Assembly: GCF_001411555.2 (NCBI RefSeq)
Contig: NW_023361643.1
Span: 1 to 64,000 of the forward strand
Length of the DNA: 64,000 nucleotides
Direction: 5' to 3'
From: Juglans regia
Taxonomy: Eukaryota; Streptophyta; Magnoliopsida; Fagales; Juglandaceae
In this document: piece after piece, positions 21,260 through 33,501 of the stretch
How the letters are laid out: every line of letters starts with the position of its first letter
Position numbering within the stretch: the stretch's first letter is position 1
The notes under the pieces: model-generated
What the model saw: only the letters and a program-made list of their open reading frames with translations
Database searches by the model: none
Told to the model about the DNA's origin: nothing
Program-made: the position numbers and the translations under genes

Positions 21260-21406
21260 TGTTAGCTGATTAAGGGGCACGTTCCTCTTTTAAAACGTTA
21301 AGTTGTTCAGTGTGTTGAAAGGCTGGACTTGGGTTTTGTCCTGGGGTTGGTAGGAGTGGGTGGCCTAGGGAGCTCATTTTTAAGCCACACCCAATAGGCT
21401 TAGGGC
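21260..21406. other. Short unassigned stretch
   Basis: No feature recognised between the LINE tail and the MITE. Confidence 0.4.
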
Positions 21407-21632
21407 TGGTTTGGATTCTGAAATGAAAAGAGATGAAATTTAGATGAAAAATAAAATTTTAAAAAAATATTATTAGAATATTATTTTTAATATAATTATT
21501 ATTTTAAAATTTAAAAAAGTTGAATTGAAATTTTAAAAAAATTAAATTATTTATTATATTTTATATAAAAATTTTAAAAAAATAGAATAATAAGATAAAA
21601 TGAAATACTTTATGAATCCGATTCATAACGAG
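21407..21632 (+). mobile_element. MITE, GTTTGGAT-ended type, copy 3
   Basis: Starts GGTTTGGATTCTGAAATG and ends ATGAATCCGATTCAT. The interior shares TTAAATTATTTATTATATTTTAT with the copy at 5568. Non-coding and very A/T-rich. Confidence 0.55.
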
Positions 21633-21639
21633 ATTTTAA

Positions 21640-22139
21640 AGTTCCCTCCCTCGGCCTTGGGGTGCCTAAGCAGCCCGTGAGCTACCTGCAACAAATGCGT
21701 CTGGGGCCGAATGTAAACGGAAGTCAATGGAGATTAACATGAAGTTGGGCCATTGAAGTTTGATCAAAGAGAGCATGAATCCAAGGGCCCATTCCAAGAC
21801 AATATCTCAACCCTCAATAATTTCTCCCCCTCATGGAGTTGCCTTTTTTTCCCTTATTGCCTTAATCGAGTGTTTCCTATCACATGATATATTCCGATTG
21901 TGCCTCTTTGTGCTTGTAATAAAATTAATACATTGCTTATATAAAAATCGTCCTTTCAAGCAACACTGCAGTACAAAGTTCAACGAAGTTGTCAACATCC
22001 AAGCAGTGTAAATGTGGTTGAAATGAAATCTGCATTCATGAAATAGAGGATGGGCTAATAAATGATAAGGTCATGCTTCAACAACCACTGAATAACACAG
22101 TTGGCATGAAAGGGATCAAGTCACACACAACTGAAAAGA
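21640..22139. other. Unassigned intergenic stretch
   Basis: An open frame at 21760-22011 has no recognisable motif and normal AT-rich composition. I do not call it a gene. Confidence 0.4.
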
Positions 22140-22830
22140 TTTCAGCACATTCAAGTCCATCGCATTAATGGCCACAGACTGGTGTTGGAACCAATAATTT
22201 TATGAGTCCATCGCAGGAGTAAGCAGAGAAATTGCATGTAAAATGTTGGTCCGATATAGATTGTGGGGGTTGTTAGTGATCATGTTCAAGACCCGGAAGA
22301 GAATTTTCAATGAGTTACTACCTCCTTTTTTCAGAGAAATTGTAATAATAATAAATAATTAAAATAACACATTGTACTTGGATGTGCCATTTAATTTGCA
22401 TTGATCAGTAGAGTTATTATATTGCTGTTGAACATTTTTCTTGTAAGTAGATTATCTTTTCTTGCTAATTATAGTTATTTTTTATCCGAGAATATACCTT
22501 TCCTAAGAAAACAAACCCCAATATGAAAATTAAAAAGTTAAAATTCACCGCTTGCACATAAATTTTGGAATTTCGACAAAGAATTGATTCTCAATCAAAG
22601 GTTACGAAGGAATGAATATAACCAATGTGTTGGGATAATTATTTTCTTGCATTCTTCAGAGTTATAGGGATACGTATTAGATATTGCATCTACTAGAGAT
22701 AATTTTGATAATTTACACCTGTGGAAATAACAATTTTTTTCTATCATACAATGCATATATCCTCGTGTAATATCTTGGATTGTGTATTAGGTAGTGAATG
22801 AGATCCCTTGCACGAGAAATATTTTAATAC
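22140..22830 (+). repeat. Duplicated modules c, d and e (copy at 22 kb)
   Basis: Module c at 22160-22280, d at 22310-22470, e at 22550-22690, with an extension to 22830 (TAATTTACACC(T/A)GTGGAAAT, TATCATACA). The extension recurs at 24100-24240. The order c-d-e matches the order d-e at 42590-42950 upstream of the DUF247 pseudogene. Confidence 0.75.
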
Positions 22831-23239
22831 GTACGTAACTCGCAAATTTGTAATAAAAGGCCAAGAAACTCCATTATAATCAATGACCTCCTACCTCCGT
22901 CATCACATGCAATCTCAATACAATTTTTAATACAAACATATTATTTTCATATCGGTTGATCACATGCAAAGCCCTTTAGAAAAGCTAGATATATTTTTAG
23001 GGTTTACAAATCTCACAGGTACATTTATTTAAAAAAATAATAAAAATAATGAGATCTACTACTAAGAAGTGTATTCTTTCATATTAATCACAGATTTATT
23101 TATTTTTTCTAAAAAACTTGTGGAAGTTTATACACTTAAGAATAAACAATTTTTTTTTTTCGAGAACGAACATTCCTTGGAGTTTATACACTTAACAATA
23201 AGCTTTGATCTTTTGTTAAACAATGAAAATGTTGTGAAA

Positions 23240-23510
23240 ATGATTATGACTAATAATCAATGAAAATGTTGTGTACACGTGGTCGTGTCAATGTCCAACG
23301 TCCATTTGGTGTCAGCGTTTGCTTTAAATCAACGTTGATGACGACGTCCTACCTCTTGTATGCTACCATTAATGGAGGTCACATGCCACCCATCTCCTCT
23401 GGAAAGATAATAGAAAGACTTTGTTTAATTCACGTCAATATAATTTTTAATAGAAAAATATATTTTTTATATCGGCTCACATGCAAAGTATTTTTTTGTG
23501 AATGATATTT
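23240..23510 (+). repeat. Duplicated module f, copy 2
   Basis: Matches 4255-4510 and 43145-43440 (TGTACACGTGG ... GTCAATGTCCAACGTCCA ... AAGACTTTGTTTAATTCA). No coding sequence nearby. Confidence 0.75.
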
Positions 23511-23571
23511 ATAATTTTAAGATGTAAACTATGCATATATTTTTTTTAAAGTAGTAGAATTTATCATTAAA

Positions 23572-23650
23572 AATAGACATCATTACCTGATCCCATGGTT
23601 GCAGAGTTTGGTTGGCAAAGAATCACACATCAACGTCTGGATCCCCATTA
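23572..23650 (-). repeat. Module b, short copy 4
   Basis: About 75 bp matching 3130-3200 (CATGGTTGCAGAGTTTGGTTG ... ATCAACGTCTGGATCCCC). It carries only part of one HEAT-like unit. Confidence 0.65.
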
Positions 23651-23699
23651 TTAATTAAGTAGTTGATAAAAAAACTACTTCAAATATGACACATAAGCA

Positions 23700-23970
23700 T
23701 ATTTGTCAAGAGATTATATATAGTATTAAGGTTAAGACTAGTATATGAAGAGAAAAAATTTCTCAGCCCAATATGAATGACCAGTAGATGTAGATCTAAT
23801 ATCGAATTACGTAAATTTATGTGTCTCTATTTCTTTTATTTTTCTTGTATTTATCTCCTATTTATCATTATGGATGTACGTACGAGCGCCGTACTTTCTC
23901 ACCGGGCTGCCACAGAGGACTCCAAACTACACTGATAGGCCAAGAATGACTCTACCTCTTCTTCCGGCCG
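23700..23970 (+). mobile_element. LTR fragment (gypsy-like), copy 1
   Basis: The part with AATATCGAATTACGTAAATTTATGTGTCTC and the downstream GC-richer GAGCGCCGTACTTTCTCACC resembles the 3' part of a plant gypsy LTR and is similar in layout to 59560-59800. No internal coding region follows. The assignment rests on resemblance only. Confidence 0.4.
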
Positions 23971-24049
23971 ACTGTGAGATCCTCAAAGAATTGTTTTTTC
24001 CTCAAACAATTTTTAGTACAAAGACATCATTTTCAAATCGGTTCACTAC

Positions 24050-24240
24050 TTTTTTGCATTCTTCAACGTATAGGGATACGTGTTGCATATTGTTTTACTA
24101 GTGAAAAATACATTTGCATCTACTAAGATAATACTTTTGATAATCTACACCAGTGGAAATGACAAGTTTTTCCTATCATACACTGTATATCCATGGGTAA
24201 TGCCCTGGATTGTGTAGTAGAAAGTAGTGAAAGAGCTATT
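24050..24240 (+). repeat. Module e and its extension, copy at 24 kb
   Basis: TTTTTGCATTCTTCAACGTATAGGG through ATAATCTACACCAGTGGAAAT to GTGTAGTAGAAAGTAGTGAAAG. It is a second copy of 22640-22810. Confidence 0.7.
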
Positions 24241-24249
24241 TTAATATTG

Positions 24250-24410
24250 AGAAATTCTATGCATCAGTTATTATTTACTTTCACATCTCACATTTATATT
24301 TTTTTCTATAAATTGTGAGGGTGTTTTTCATAAGATGTGGAATTATTTTTCATAAAATGTGAGGCGTAAGATAGTAAATATAGTATGGCTAATAAGAAAG
24401 AGTGGAATTT
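24250..24410. mobile_element. Possible foldback MITE
   Basis: The left arm (TTATTATTTACTTTCACATCTCACATTTATA) is imperfectly complementary to the right arm read backwards (TATTTACTATCTTACGCCTCACATTTTATG). The interior holds TAAATTGTGAGGGTG. Length and structure suit a small MITE. Ends are not sharply defined. Confidence 0.4.
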
Positions 24411-24436
24411 ATATTAAAAAAAAAAATTTCTTATAG

Positions 24437-24650
24437 CAGCGATTTTCTATCTGCTGCAAAATAAATCGCTGCTATATGTAATTTTTGCCAGCGATTAAAA
24501 ACTCGCCGCACGTTTTAAAATCCAATCCTCATTAAAAATACCGGGCCGGGCCAAATGCAACAATTGCAGCGATTTAATAGATTCTAGCTGCGAAAACAAT
24601 CGCCGGGATATAAAATCACATGTTGTAGCGACATGAAATCGACGGGATAG
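24437..24650 (+). repeat. CACTA-type subterminal array (GCAGCGATT words)
   Basis: At least eight direct or inverted variants of GCAGCGATT occur in about 210 bp, including TAGCAGCGATTTTC, AAATCGCTGCTAT, CCAGCGATT, TTGCAGCGATTTAA, AATCGCCGGGA and AAATCGACGGGA. These are the likely transposase-binding motifs of the element. Confidence 0.6.
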
Positions 24651-25439
24651 CTCTGGGCGTGAAATCTAATTTATTTCCCCCTTTCCCTCCCGTCCCGAGC
24701 CTTACCCATTTCTAAAATCATCTCCGTTCTTCCTCGCTGCTTCCACGTTCTTCCCCAGTTCGGCTACCTGCAATTAAATCCACCCACTTCACACACACGA
24801 CTTCATCTCCATTTTCAAATACGCCCCAAAGCTTCTGCGCCTCTGACCTCCACTTCATTTTTCTTCCCCACAGAAGCGAGGGTCGTAATTTTTGGAGTAG
24901 TTCTTCTGGAATCAAGTATCAGAGGGCAAGCATATTCCACCAAGACTCTTGGAGTGAATTCCTTTAGTGAACAGAGGTATTGCTTGGGGTAATTTCTCTA
25001 TCTCTCCACCTTCATATGTAGACTAGTTGCTTTACAACAATCGGTGCATTTTTCTTGTAGACTAATTTCCATCTGTTTGAGTCAGGAAGTTTGATGCTTT
25101 TTGCACGAAAATGCCACCTTTAAATTTACATTTTGTGTAGGTGTTGATGTGGGGCGTTAATAGTTAGTAATTTTTGGGTGATATTTTTAATTTGCACACC
25201 ATAGATACATATATATATATATATTATATACATGTCCAACCAGGAAATAAATTAAATTGATTTTTGTTGGTCTGATAATTACACCCTCTAGCTAGGCTGC
25301 TAGTGTTATAAAGTCATGCAAGTTATTTTGGTGTCCAAAATAAGCTATCTCACAGCCCTGAAGTTTCTGTCTGTTAAAATTGTGCATGATGATGATATAT
25401 TAGAAAGACTTCCATAAATATGTATTTAGAAAGTGTATA

Positions 25440-25466
25440 GATATATATATATATATATATATATAT
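25440..25466. repeat. (TA)n microsatellite
   Basis: About 13 uninterrupted AT units, one of several such tracts between 25 and 30 kb. Confidence 0.9.
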
Positions 25467-25558
25467 CATTATAAGAATATATTTGATTACCGATGGAATT
25501 AAACAATAGTTTAGCAGCTTGGACTTTTTTGGACAAGTAAGAATACTGTATATATGTA

Positions 25559-27745
25559 GGATTTGAAATTAGTGATCTTTCTTGATTTTAGATATGCTTT
25601 TCGAGAAAGTGGATGTAATGCGAAGGGAATGAATATTTCATATTTTGAATGTTACATTGATGTTTTCTTGAGATTTTATATGATGCGAAAAAGAAGACTA
25701 AATGTGATAGATGCTAAAATATTCACCTCTGGTTTCTGTTTTGTTCAAAGGCTATTTTTGTCTACGAATCAAATGTTTTATCATTCATGTTCTAAATATT
25801 AAAAAAATTTTATCAGTTGTATTTTCTCAAGACTTGAATGATGTGGATTTGATTTTTAAAAAAAGTTTTTGAACCAAACTAGTGTTGAGGCTTTTATTGA
25901 AATTATCATGTGTATGTTTCCTATTCTCTTATTTTTGAAATTAGTGATCTTTCATGCTATTTGTAAGATCTGAAATTAGTGATCTTTCTTGCTATTTGTG
26001 TATGCTTTTCATCAAAGTAGAGATAATGAGAAGGAAATGAAGGTTTGGCAGTTTGAATGCTGCATTGCTGTTTTCTTGGGGTTTAGTGTGATGAAAGAAA
26101 GAAATATAAATGTGCTAGATGCTAAAATATTGAGTTCTAGCTTGTTTTTTGTTCAAAAAGTATTTTTGTCTGGAAATCAAATGTGGCATTATTTATGCTG
26201 TATGAAATACCGAAAAGTTTTTATTGGTTTTATTCTCTCCGAACTTAAATGATGTGGATTTCTTTTTTTAAAAAAATTTTCTGAACCAAACTAATTTTGA
26301 GGCATTCATTCAAAAGGCTCACTCAAAATTCATATCATATTTGTTCTCTTGTTGGAAGTACAAACTTAGTTATGGTAGGTTGAATAACTTTTGATTTTAA
26401 TCTCAATCATTGTTCATTAGAAGCAAACAGACCGTTGTGACTCATTAGCATTTTCATTGCCTTTTCCTGGTTATTTTGCATTTATAAAGATTCTCATTGT
26501 TTGTTTTTTCCCTTATATATTTTCGGAAATCGAAGTTGTTACTGGCCGACAGGTGAGCCTGAGTACATGATCGGTATATTAATTATGGTCCAAAACTGTA
26601 CGTTTACATATATATAGCAGTAGTTTATAAAATCAGGAACACAAAGCTGAAAGCTATATATTTATATACATGATATATATATATATAATTAGGTACTTAC
26701 CGAGATGAAACCATGTCTCAAAGTGAGATAATCAACTTTTGCTACGGAATGGAAGAATTGTCTGAAGAAACATTTCTGCATGCATGGACCACATGAATCA
26801 ATTATATCCAAACTAGCTAGCACGCACTCAGACACAGACTATATAAAAGGAGCTAGCTTATAATAGCTGGGTATGCAACAACTCACAATCCAGAGCTGAA
26901 ACGGTGTTCCCCTACAAGAACTCATGTGCCGCCTTCCAAATGTGGTTTGCCTTGTAAATCTGAATTGATTGGGATCTGATTTATAATATTAATGATATTA
27001 GTCATGCAATTGCATGCACGTACCATCGAGTAGTAGTACTACTACTTATTAATATATATATATATATATATATTAATAATATTAATTAAAACTATATATA
27101 TTCATTTGATAACTTTTACTACATTTTTTTTATATGAATTGGCTTTTTTAATTTAATCTTATTAATTACTTGATCTGATGATCCGTAGCTAGCTAGCTAG
27201 CTCATACAGACGTTAATATCAGAAGTTAAAAAATAAAAAATAAAGCTAGCATTAAGTAGCCGAACTTTCATGATATTTATATACTACTAATTAACTACAT
27301 GATGACTAGGTAGCTAGAACGTATATTTTGCATTTATCAAGATTCTCATTGTTTGTTTTTTCCCTTCTTTCCTCACACATAATGCTCTAGTTCACTCTCG
27401 CAAAAATTGAATTTGGAATTTTCTTTAGTTTTTGTATTTAGTTTTTGTTTTTTGAATGTTTCTTATTCTCTTATTTTTGGGGTCTAATCTGGCTATAGGA
27501 TTTGAAATTAGTGAGTGTTTCTTGGTCATTATGTATGCTTTTCAAAAGACATTTTTGTCTAGAAATCAAATGTTTTATACAGCTATGTTTTGAATAACAA
27601 AATTTTTTACTTAGTTGTATTTCCTCAGGACTTGAATCATGTGGATTTTTTTGGGGAAAAAAAGTTTCTAAACCAATCTAATTTCGATGCATTATTGAAA
27701 AAGGATCACCCACATGCATATCATGTGTGTGTTCTATTATTGGAA
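25559..27745 (+). repeat. Three-copy degenerate direct repeat
   Basis: Copies near 25559-25890, 25970-26350 and 27500-27745 share GATTTGAAATTAGTGATC, TATGCTTTTC, TATTTTTGTCT(A/G)(C/G)(A/G)AATCAAATG and GATGTGGATTT. The third lacks about 170 bp in the middle. A linked word, GATTCTCATTGTTTGTTTTTTCCCTT, occurs at 26490 and 27341. Open frames in copies 1 and 2 (79 and 87 codons) look alike only because the DNA is duplicated; codon patterns do not suggest a protein. Confidence 0.65.
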
Positions 27746-29689
27746 GATTTACACGAACATATATATATATCGCATATATATATATACATATTATATATAT
27801 ATTAGTTTCTTCTCTAAAGTTCTGCTTGATATATATATTCTCAACCAAGGCATTAACTAAACATCTTGCAGCTATATAAAGACCAAGGCATTAATAATCA
27901 GGCCCATAATTATTTTGCTTTTTTCTGATGCTCTCAACTTTATATATAGACCTTAGATCGATCTGGGCATGCAGCATCGTAGACTTTGTTCAAGGAGTTT
28001 GGTCCCTATAAGTATCCTGAATTATACTAAAAGGTTTGTGTATGGTTCCCTGGTGATTATGCCCCATGTGGTTTCAGGATTTAAAGGATTAAAAATTTTA
28101 GTGGATCATGCAAGCATGAACATGATCTTATATATATAGGCATCTTAGCCAGAATTAGCTATATATTGGTTGATGGCAGCTTAAGTATAATGAACTACTC
28201 CTCTAGCTAGCTAGCTAGGCTCCATATGGTTATAGTCCATATATATCCTCCATTTAAAGAACAAATAACGTATGTACACAACCTCAACCCACGTATTTTG
28301 TTAGAGGTAATTAATGAGGAATCTGATCCCTAGCTATTGGACTAGGGCTTCTCAAAACAGTGTCATCTTTTACTCATGCATAAAAGTTAAATGTAGGCTT
28401 ATTGAATATTGATATTTATTTCTACTCTTTTTAATATTGAGAAGATCTTCTGTTTTAAATATTGATGAGTTTGAATCATTTTGTGACTATGTTTAACCCT
28501 TTATCACTATGTGTTAAACTAGTGGAGATGAGAATGTATTATTTTTAACACTTTTCTTCAAGATAATAGCCTATGTAAGCAATCGATGATTTTATTCAAA
28601 CTAGTAGGTTCGATTAGAATTTTCTGGTTTGTCAAGAGCTACTCTTGTATGGGTGTTCTATGCTTTCACACAAAAATGATGTGAATTCTCAGGTTTTCTT
28701 CAAATCTAGTATGCTTGGGTTGTGTAGTTGAGATTGTGGTTAAATGAGGGATGTTTAAGAGCATGAATGTACTAAAGCTGCTAGCTGTCCATTCTTTTTA
28801 GCCGAAAATTCTGCACTGCACTCTGTTTTGCTTGCATGCTGTCCATTTCATTCCCATTTTTCATTTGCATCTTTTGCTCAACCAAAGTTATTTCTTTGTA
28901 TGAAAAACTGTTGAAAACAAGGGACAAAAACCAGCCATTTTGTAATCTTTAAGCTTTAACTTTTCTGTACTAAGTATTGAGGCAAATATTATTTCCTTGG
29001 GGAACTCGATGAAGTTCTTTTTGCATATAGAGATTAATTTATCTTACAATTTAAAAAGCTGATCATTTCATTGAATGATCACAGCAAACTATATAAATTT
29101 ATATTAAGGGTGTATATATAAGTAGGTATGTATTTCAGTTTCTATGCAAAAAGAACTATTTGTAATTTCTGTTTGTGATCAACCAAACATTTATCTTTCT
29201 ATGTGATCTATAAACATATACTTTTATTTGCAAAATGAAGTTGTACTAGGCTATTTGTGTTATTACTTTTAAGAATGACACAAATATATGAATCTTTTAT
29301 CCCAACATATTTGTGTTATTACTTCTAATATTTAGTCTATAAAGCCACCACCCGGCCAATTTTGTAACTACTAATTAAATGAAAACTAAATAATATATAG
29401 CAAAGAGTTAAATTTATCAACTAAAATATAATACATCAAACAGAAATAAATATCTTGTTTAAAGTTAAAATTTATTAAAGGAAAAAAAATTAAGAGGAGC
29501 GTGACATCATCTAAGTTATAATGATATATATATATATATATATTATATATTATCTTCCATATTGGAGCTAATTGTCAAACAATATTGTATTAATGTTACG
29601 GAGATCATGATGATGATGGGATCTCGCACTATGTTCAATTACTCACATTGGTACTACATTATTTACATAGTACTAAACTTATACATTAT

Positions 29690-29786
29690 AATATATATAT
29701 ATATATTTATATATATATATATAGTCCATGCATTACATTATTTTTTGCGCAACTTATTATATATATATATATACACATATATATAT
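29690..29786. repeat. Clustered (TA)n tracts
   Basis: Two long TA tracts (29690-29723 and 29759-29786) with short spacer. They create a spurious open frame rich in Ile and Tyr. Confidence 0.85.
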
Positions 29787-32700
29787 GAAGCAGTACTACT
29801 AGCTTATAAACAGAATCAACTATCACTGATTGATCAACTAATACCTAAAATTTTCCATTTCCATATTCTGCCTTATGAGCACATACGTGCCATCCATAAT
29901 GCTTTAGTTCTAATATATTTTTTTATTTGTTTGAACCATAATTTGAGTATCAAAGGAGCTACACTTGACTGGGGATCAGTAATTGTTAAATGAGTCCCAC
30001 GACTCCCATGACTTAATCATGTATTACGCCAACTTTACATAGTTTTATATAATCATTTTCCATTATGTTACTAGCTGGTTTTGTCCAGTTGGGAGTTTCA
30101 ACACTGAACAGCCAGCAAATGAAATTGATTGATAATTTGATTTTAGTTTTTATATATATGGAGGAGTAGTCCTATTTATGCCAGTTCTTTCCAGGTTATA
30201 ATGCAGACGTGAGTACTGCCATATATCCTAATACTTTCTATATATATATAGAAAGTATATACTAGAAGATTAAAAGCACTAAGCAGAACTTTATGTATTT
30301 GTCAAATAGCACAGTTGAGTGTAGCTTCCCCTTGCATATGATCTAATATATAAGACCAGATTCAAAGTCCCTATGTGAGATGAGACAATCATCACTAGTA
30401 ACCATATCATTTCAGCCAATCAAGAAGTCCTTTAATGGAGTTAAAATATTGTGAACTTGGGTTCTTCATTGGTGCTTCATTAAAATTCCTGAACACTTAA
30501 ACTTCTCAGTTACATTTGCATAGTAACTTGGGATATTTAGCCATTTAATTGTTGGCCAGAAAATGCACCAACCCCACTCTGTCCTTCTCTCTTTTCCTGC
30601 CAGGGTAGAAAACTGTAAATAAATATATTTTCCACTGTTTTAACGATATTGCTTTCTTTAGGGGTATTCATCATACAACTTTTTTTTACTGCTCTTATTC
30701 CAGGACCATACTAAGTATGCCCCTTTTGCCTTCAACACCAGCCTCCCTTCAGCTCATCCCATCCTACTTTTTTTAAACCTTCATATGCAAAAACTAAAAA
30801 CATCAAGTTTCCTTCATTTTATTTATGTGGCTTTTGCTTGTCTTGATTTTGAGGGCTAAAATGCAGAGAGCAATCATTTTATAATTGTAAGAGCCATATA
30901 ATGCATAATCTCTGTATGAAGTTCAAATAAAAATTCATTTCCAGCTATGCTTCAAAATTCTTGACTCGAGTTGAACCCTAAAATGCAAATATTCATTAAT
31001 GGAAATGAATAGATACCATGCCCCAATACCTACAACAATTAGCTTCCCCTTGCATATATATGCTATTCATGTTTCTAATACCAACAAAGTGTATATCGCA
31101 TACTAAATTGAAAGCAGTTTGTTGCAATTTCAGGGTTACTTTTAGTGTCATGTAGTTGAGATTTGCTAAAAGTAATTTTATTAATTGGAGTGATTTAGAT
31201 CGAACTCAAGTATTGATTTGGTATTTTATTCATTAATTGAATAAAATATTCATTAAGCATTGAATGGATTGTTTAGCCCGTGGTATTAATATGTACGTTG
31301 TCTGAGCCGATCTCAAGCTTATAACTAGCTTTCCTACTTTGTGCACTAGTATACGGGACATCCTATTTCAAATTGCTATTTTTTAAAAAATGAAACTACA
31401 CTTACTTAAATATTGAAAGTACAATACCATATGAAATACTATTGAACTTATAGGAACTCAACCCAATTGTTGCTTCCATCCATTTATCTTTCATGTACAA
31501 AACCCAACGGCCTTTATTGGACAGCAAACATGCAATTTGAATGATGCTCTAGTTATTTATTTAGGATGCTTGGAATAAGGACTTTTAAAGTTTGGCTTAG
31601 TGCTAAGTATGGATAGAAGTCAAATAGTTTGATGTCGTGCTTGTTAGTTGATTTTCCCTAAGTTGACAGGATGTAAGGAACGTGCTTTCTAGTTGAAATT
31701 ATATAGTTGGAAGATGCAGTTAAGCTTGTGATTAAAATCATTACTCTTATATTTGTTTGCTTTTATTTGTATATTTTTCTTTTGTTTATTGATTTCGTTT
31801 GTGTTAGGCTCTTCTATATATTAAGATTTAATCTGACACTTTATGTTACATTTTTGGGTGCAGATTGTAGGAAGGATGTGCTGTCATTTTGATTGAAAAG
31901 CACTTGGTTGAGCCCGACGGCCTTATTGGTGAGCCATTTCACCTAGGGGTGAGCTGAAACAATTTGTATTGGGGATTGAAGGTAACGAATACCCATACAC
32001 GTCCGTAGTTCCTTCTTCCTTTCATTTCATGAATTCTCAAAACATAGATGGATGTTTTGTTGTTAGTGTTATTATATATGCTAGACATAGCTTTGATTGG
32101 TTAATATATATGGTTTATTATTAGATAATCCATCTAATAATAATTGTATTCTACTTAACAAATTCCACATGCTGTTTGTTCTTTGTTTTGGGTGATGTTG
32201 TTTGCCGGTAAATGTATTTTTCCTTGTGTGGCTAATTAATTAATTTGAATTTGAGTTAGAGTCGGCAGTGCTATGATTTAGCATATCCTTTACTTAATAA
32301 CACAGTTCGTAGATATAAAATAACAACAAAGTACTCAAGGATCCTTAAGCAAGACCATGCAAAAGATGTCAACTAAGAGTAATTCTGCATGCAAACCCAA
32401 AAACAATTATTACTATAATTGAATATAATCATTTATGCAAACTTTAATGCATCTATGTTTCAATCCTGTGATTAAACAATTATTTTCTTAGATTATGTAT
32501 ATCGGACAAGTATTATAAGGAATTGCCTAAAACAGTATGGAGTATATAAGGTAGATAAGTAGTTTCTTCCGACCAAACAAGAAAAAGTGGTCAGTGTTAT
32601 GGCCTCACAAACGAACTCAAATTCCCAACTGAGATGATATCAAGAAAACCTGATATCTTCTTGAATCTTCTATCTTTTCTTATCTTCCATATATAATCTT

Positions 32701-32889
32701 CAACTATAATGTCGGACCAATTATAGTTGTTTGCTTACTTTTGTTAGGAAAATTGCTTTAACAATATTACATCATCTATCTACGATGAATTGTAATTTCC
32801 ATAGATGAAAACATGTTTCCGAACTCACCCACCTCAAAGAATGAAATGGAAATTTTAGACAACATAATAAAGCTATGCTTCTGATTCAA

Positions 32890-32990
32890 GAAGTGTAATT
32901 TTTTTTTTAATAATACAAGTAAATAGGCATTGCCCAAGTACATATGAGGTACTTGGGCAAACACCATATCTTTAGTTCAGTATTTCTTAC
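32890..32990 (-). mobile_element. Possible LINE 3' tail remnant with perfect hairpin
   Basis: Read on the minus strand the piece shows a TTTGCCCAAGTACC...TACTTGGGCAATGCCTATTTACT pattern followed by an A run (complement of 32899-32908), similar in layout to the tail of the LINE at 21180-21258. It contains a perfect 12-bp inverted repeat (32930-32941 and 32949-32960, 7-base loop). No coding part is left. Confidence 0.35.
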
Positions 32991-33501
32991 ATGATTCCAG
33001 TGGTGTATGCAAACACCATAGCTTAGACCACCTTCCTATATCCCAAGAAAGCAACTTATTTGTAAGTTGTAGGCACGAGTAAGCAACACAGTTCATTGCC
33101 TTGAAAAAATGAACTGTTACACACATATGCTCTTTAAATAAACTATATTACACTAACCTTTGGTATGCAATTTGGTATGCAATAACTGAACAGTGCCACA
33201 CATATATGCTCTTTAAATAAGCTGGCAACCTCTATAACATCCTTCACAGTCTTGATTAGAGTTTCTTGAATTCCACGTAAAGGTTACTCCCATTACCTCC
33301 ACGCTCTAAAAGCCTAGTGTCTCAACCACCTTCTAATATGCTTTTTATGAAGTGAACTAGGTGCCTCCAATTCTCTTCTTCAAACAACTTCTTATTCATT
33401 CTTCCAAACGTGAATGCGCACTATGGTGAGTTTTTCATCGAACTTAGTTGTTTACGGTCCATGCTTAACTAACTTTCTTCCTCTCCCATATCGTGCTTCA
33501 G

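Larger units (their letters stand above)
24660..33490 (+). other. Putative leader and very long intron of CACTA 1
   Basis: After a pyrimidine-rich leader with a possible donor (CAGAG|GTATTG at 24976/24977), no coding exon is visible for 8.5 kb. The stretch is AT-rich and holds tandemly copied units (25559-27745), several (TA)n tracts (25440-25466, 27051-27073, 29525-29542, 29690-29723, 29759-29786), a possible non-coding exon at 31864-31981 (acceptor GGGTGCAG, donor GAAG|GTAACG) and a small LINE-tail-like piece at 32890-32990. Open frames here are short and without motifs. It may instead be ordinary intergenic DNA next to an internally deleted element. Confidence 0.35.

Noticed and set aside
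24718..24915. Minus-strand frame of 65 codons in the GC-richer leader
   Set aside because: Charged low-complexity composition caused by the pyrimidine-rich leader; no domain.
25563..26252. Pair of similar 79- and 87-codon frames that could be a small gene family
   Set aside because: Similarity follows the DNA duplication, frames start and end at unrelated places, and the third copy does not keep the frame.
29562..29993. Open frame of 143 codons
   Set aside because: Much of it is translated (TA)n tract, giving Tyr/Ile runs; no motif and no splice context.
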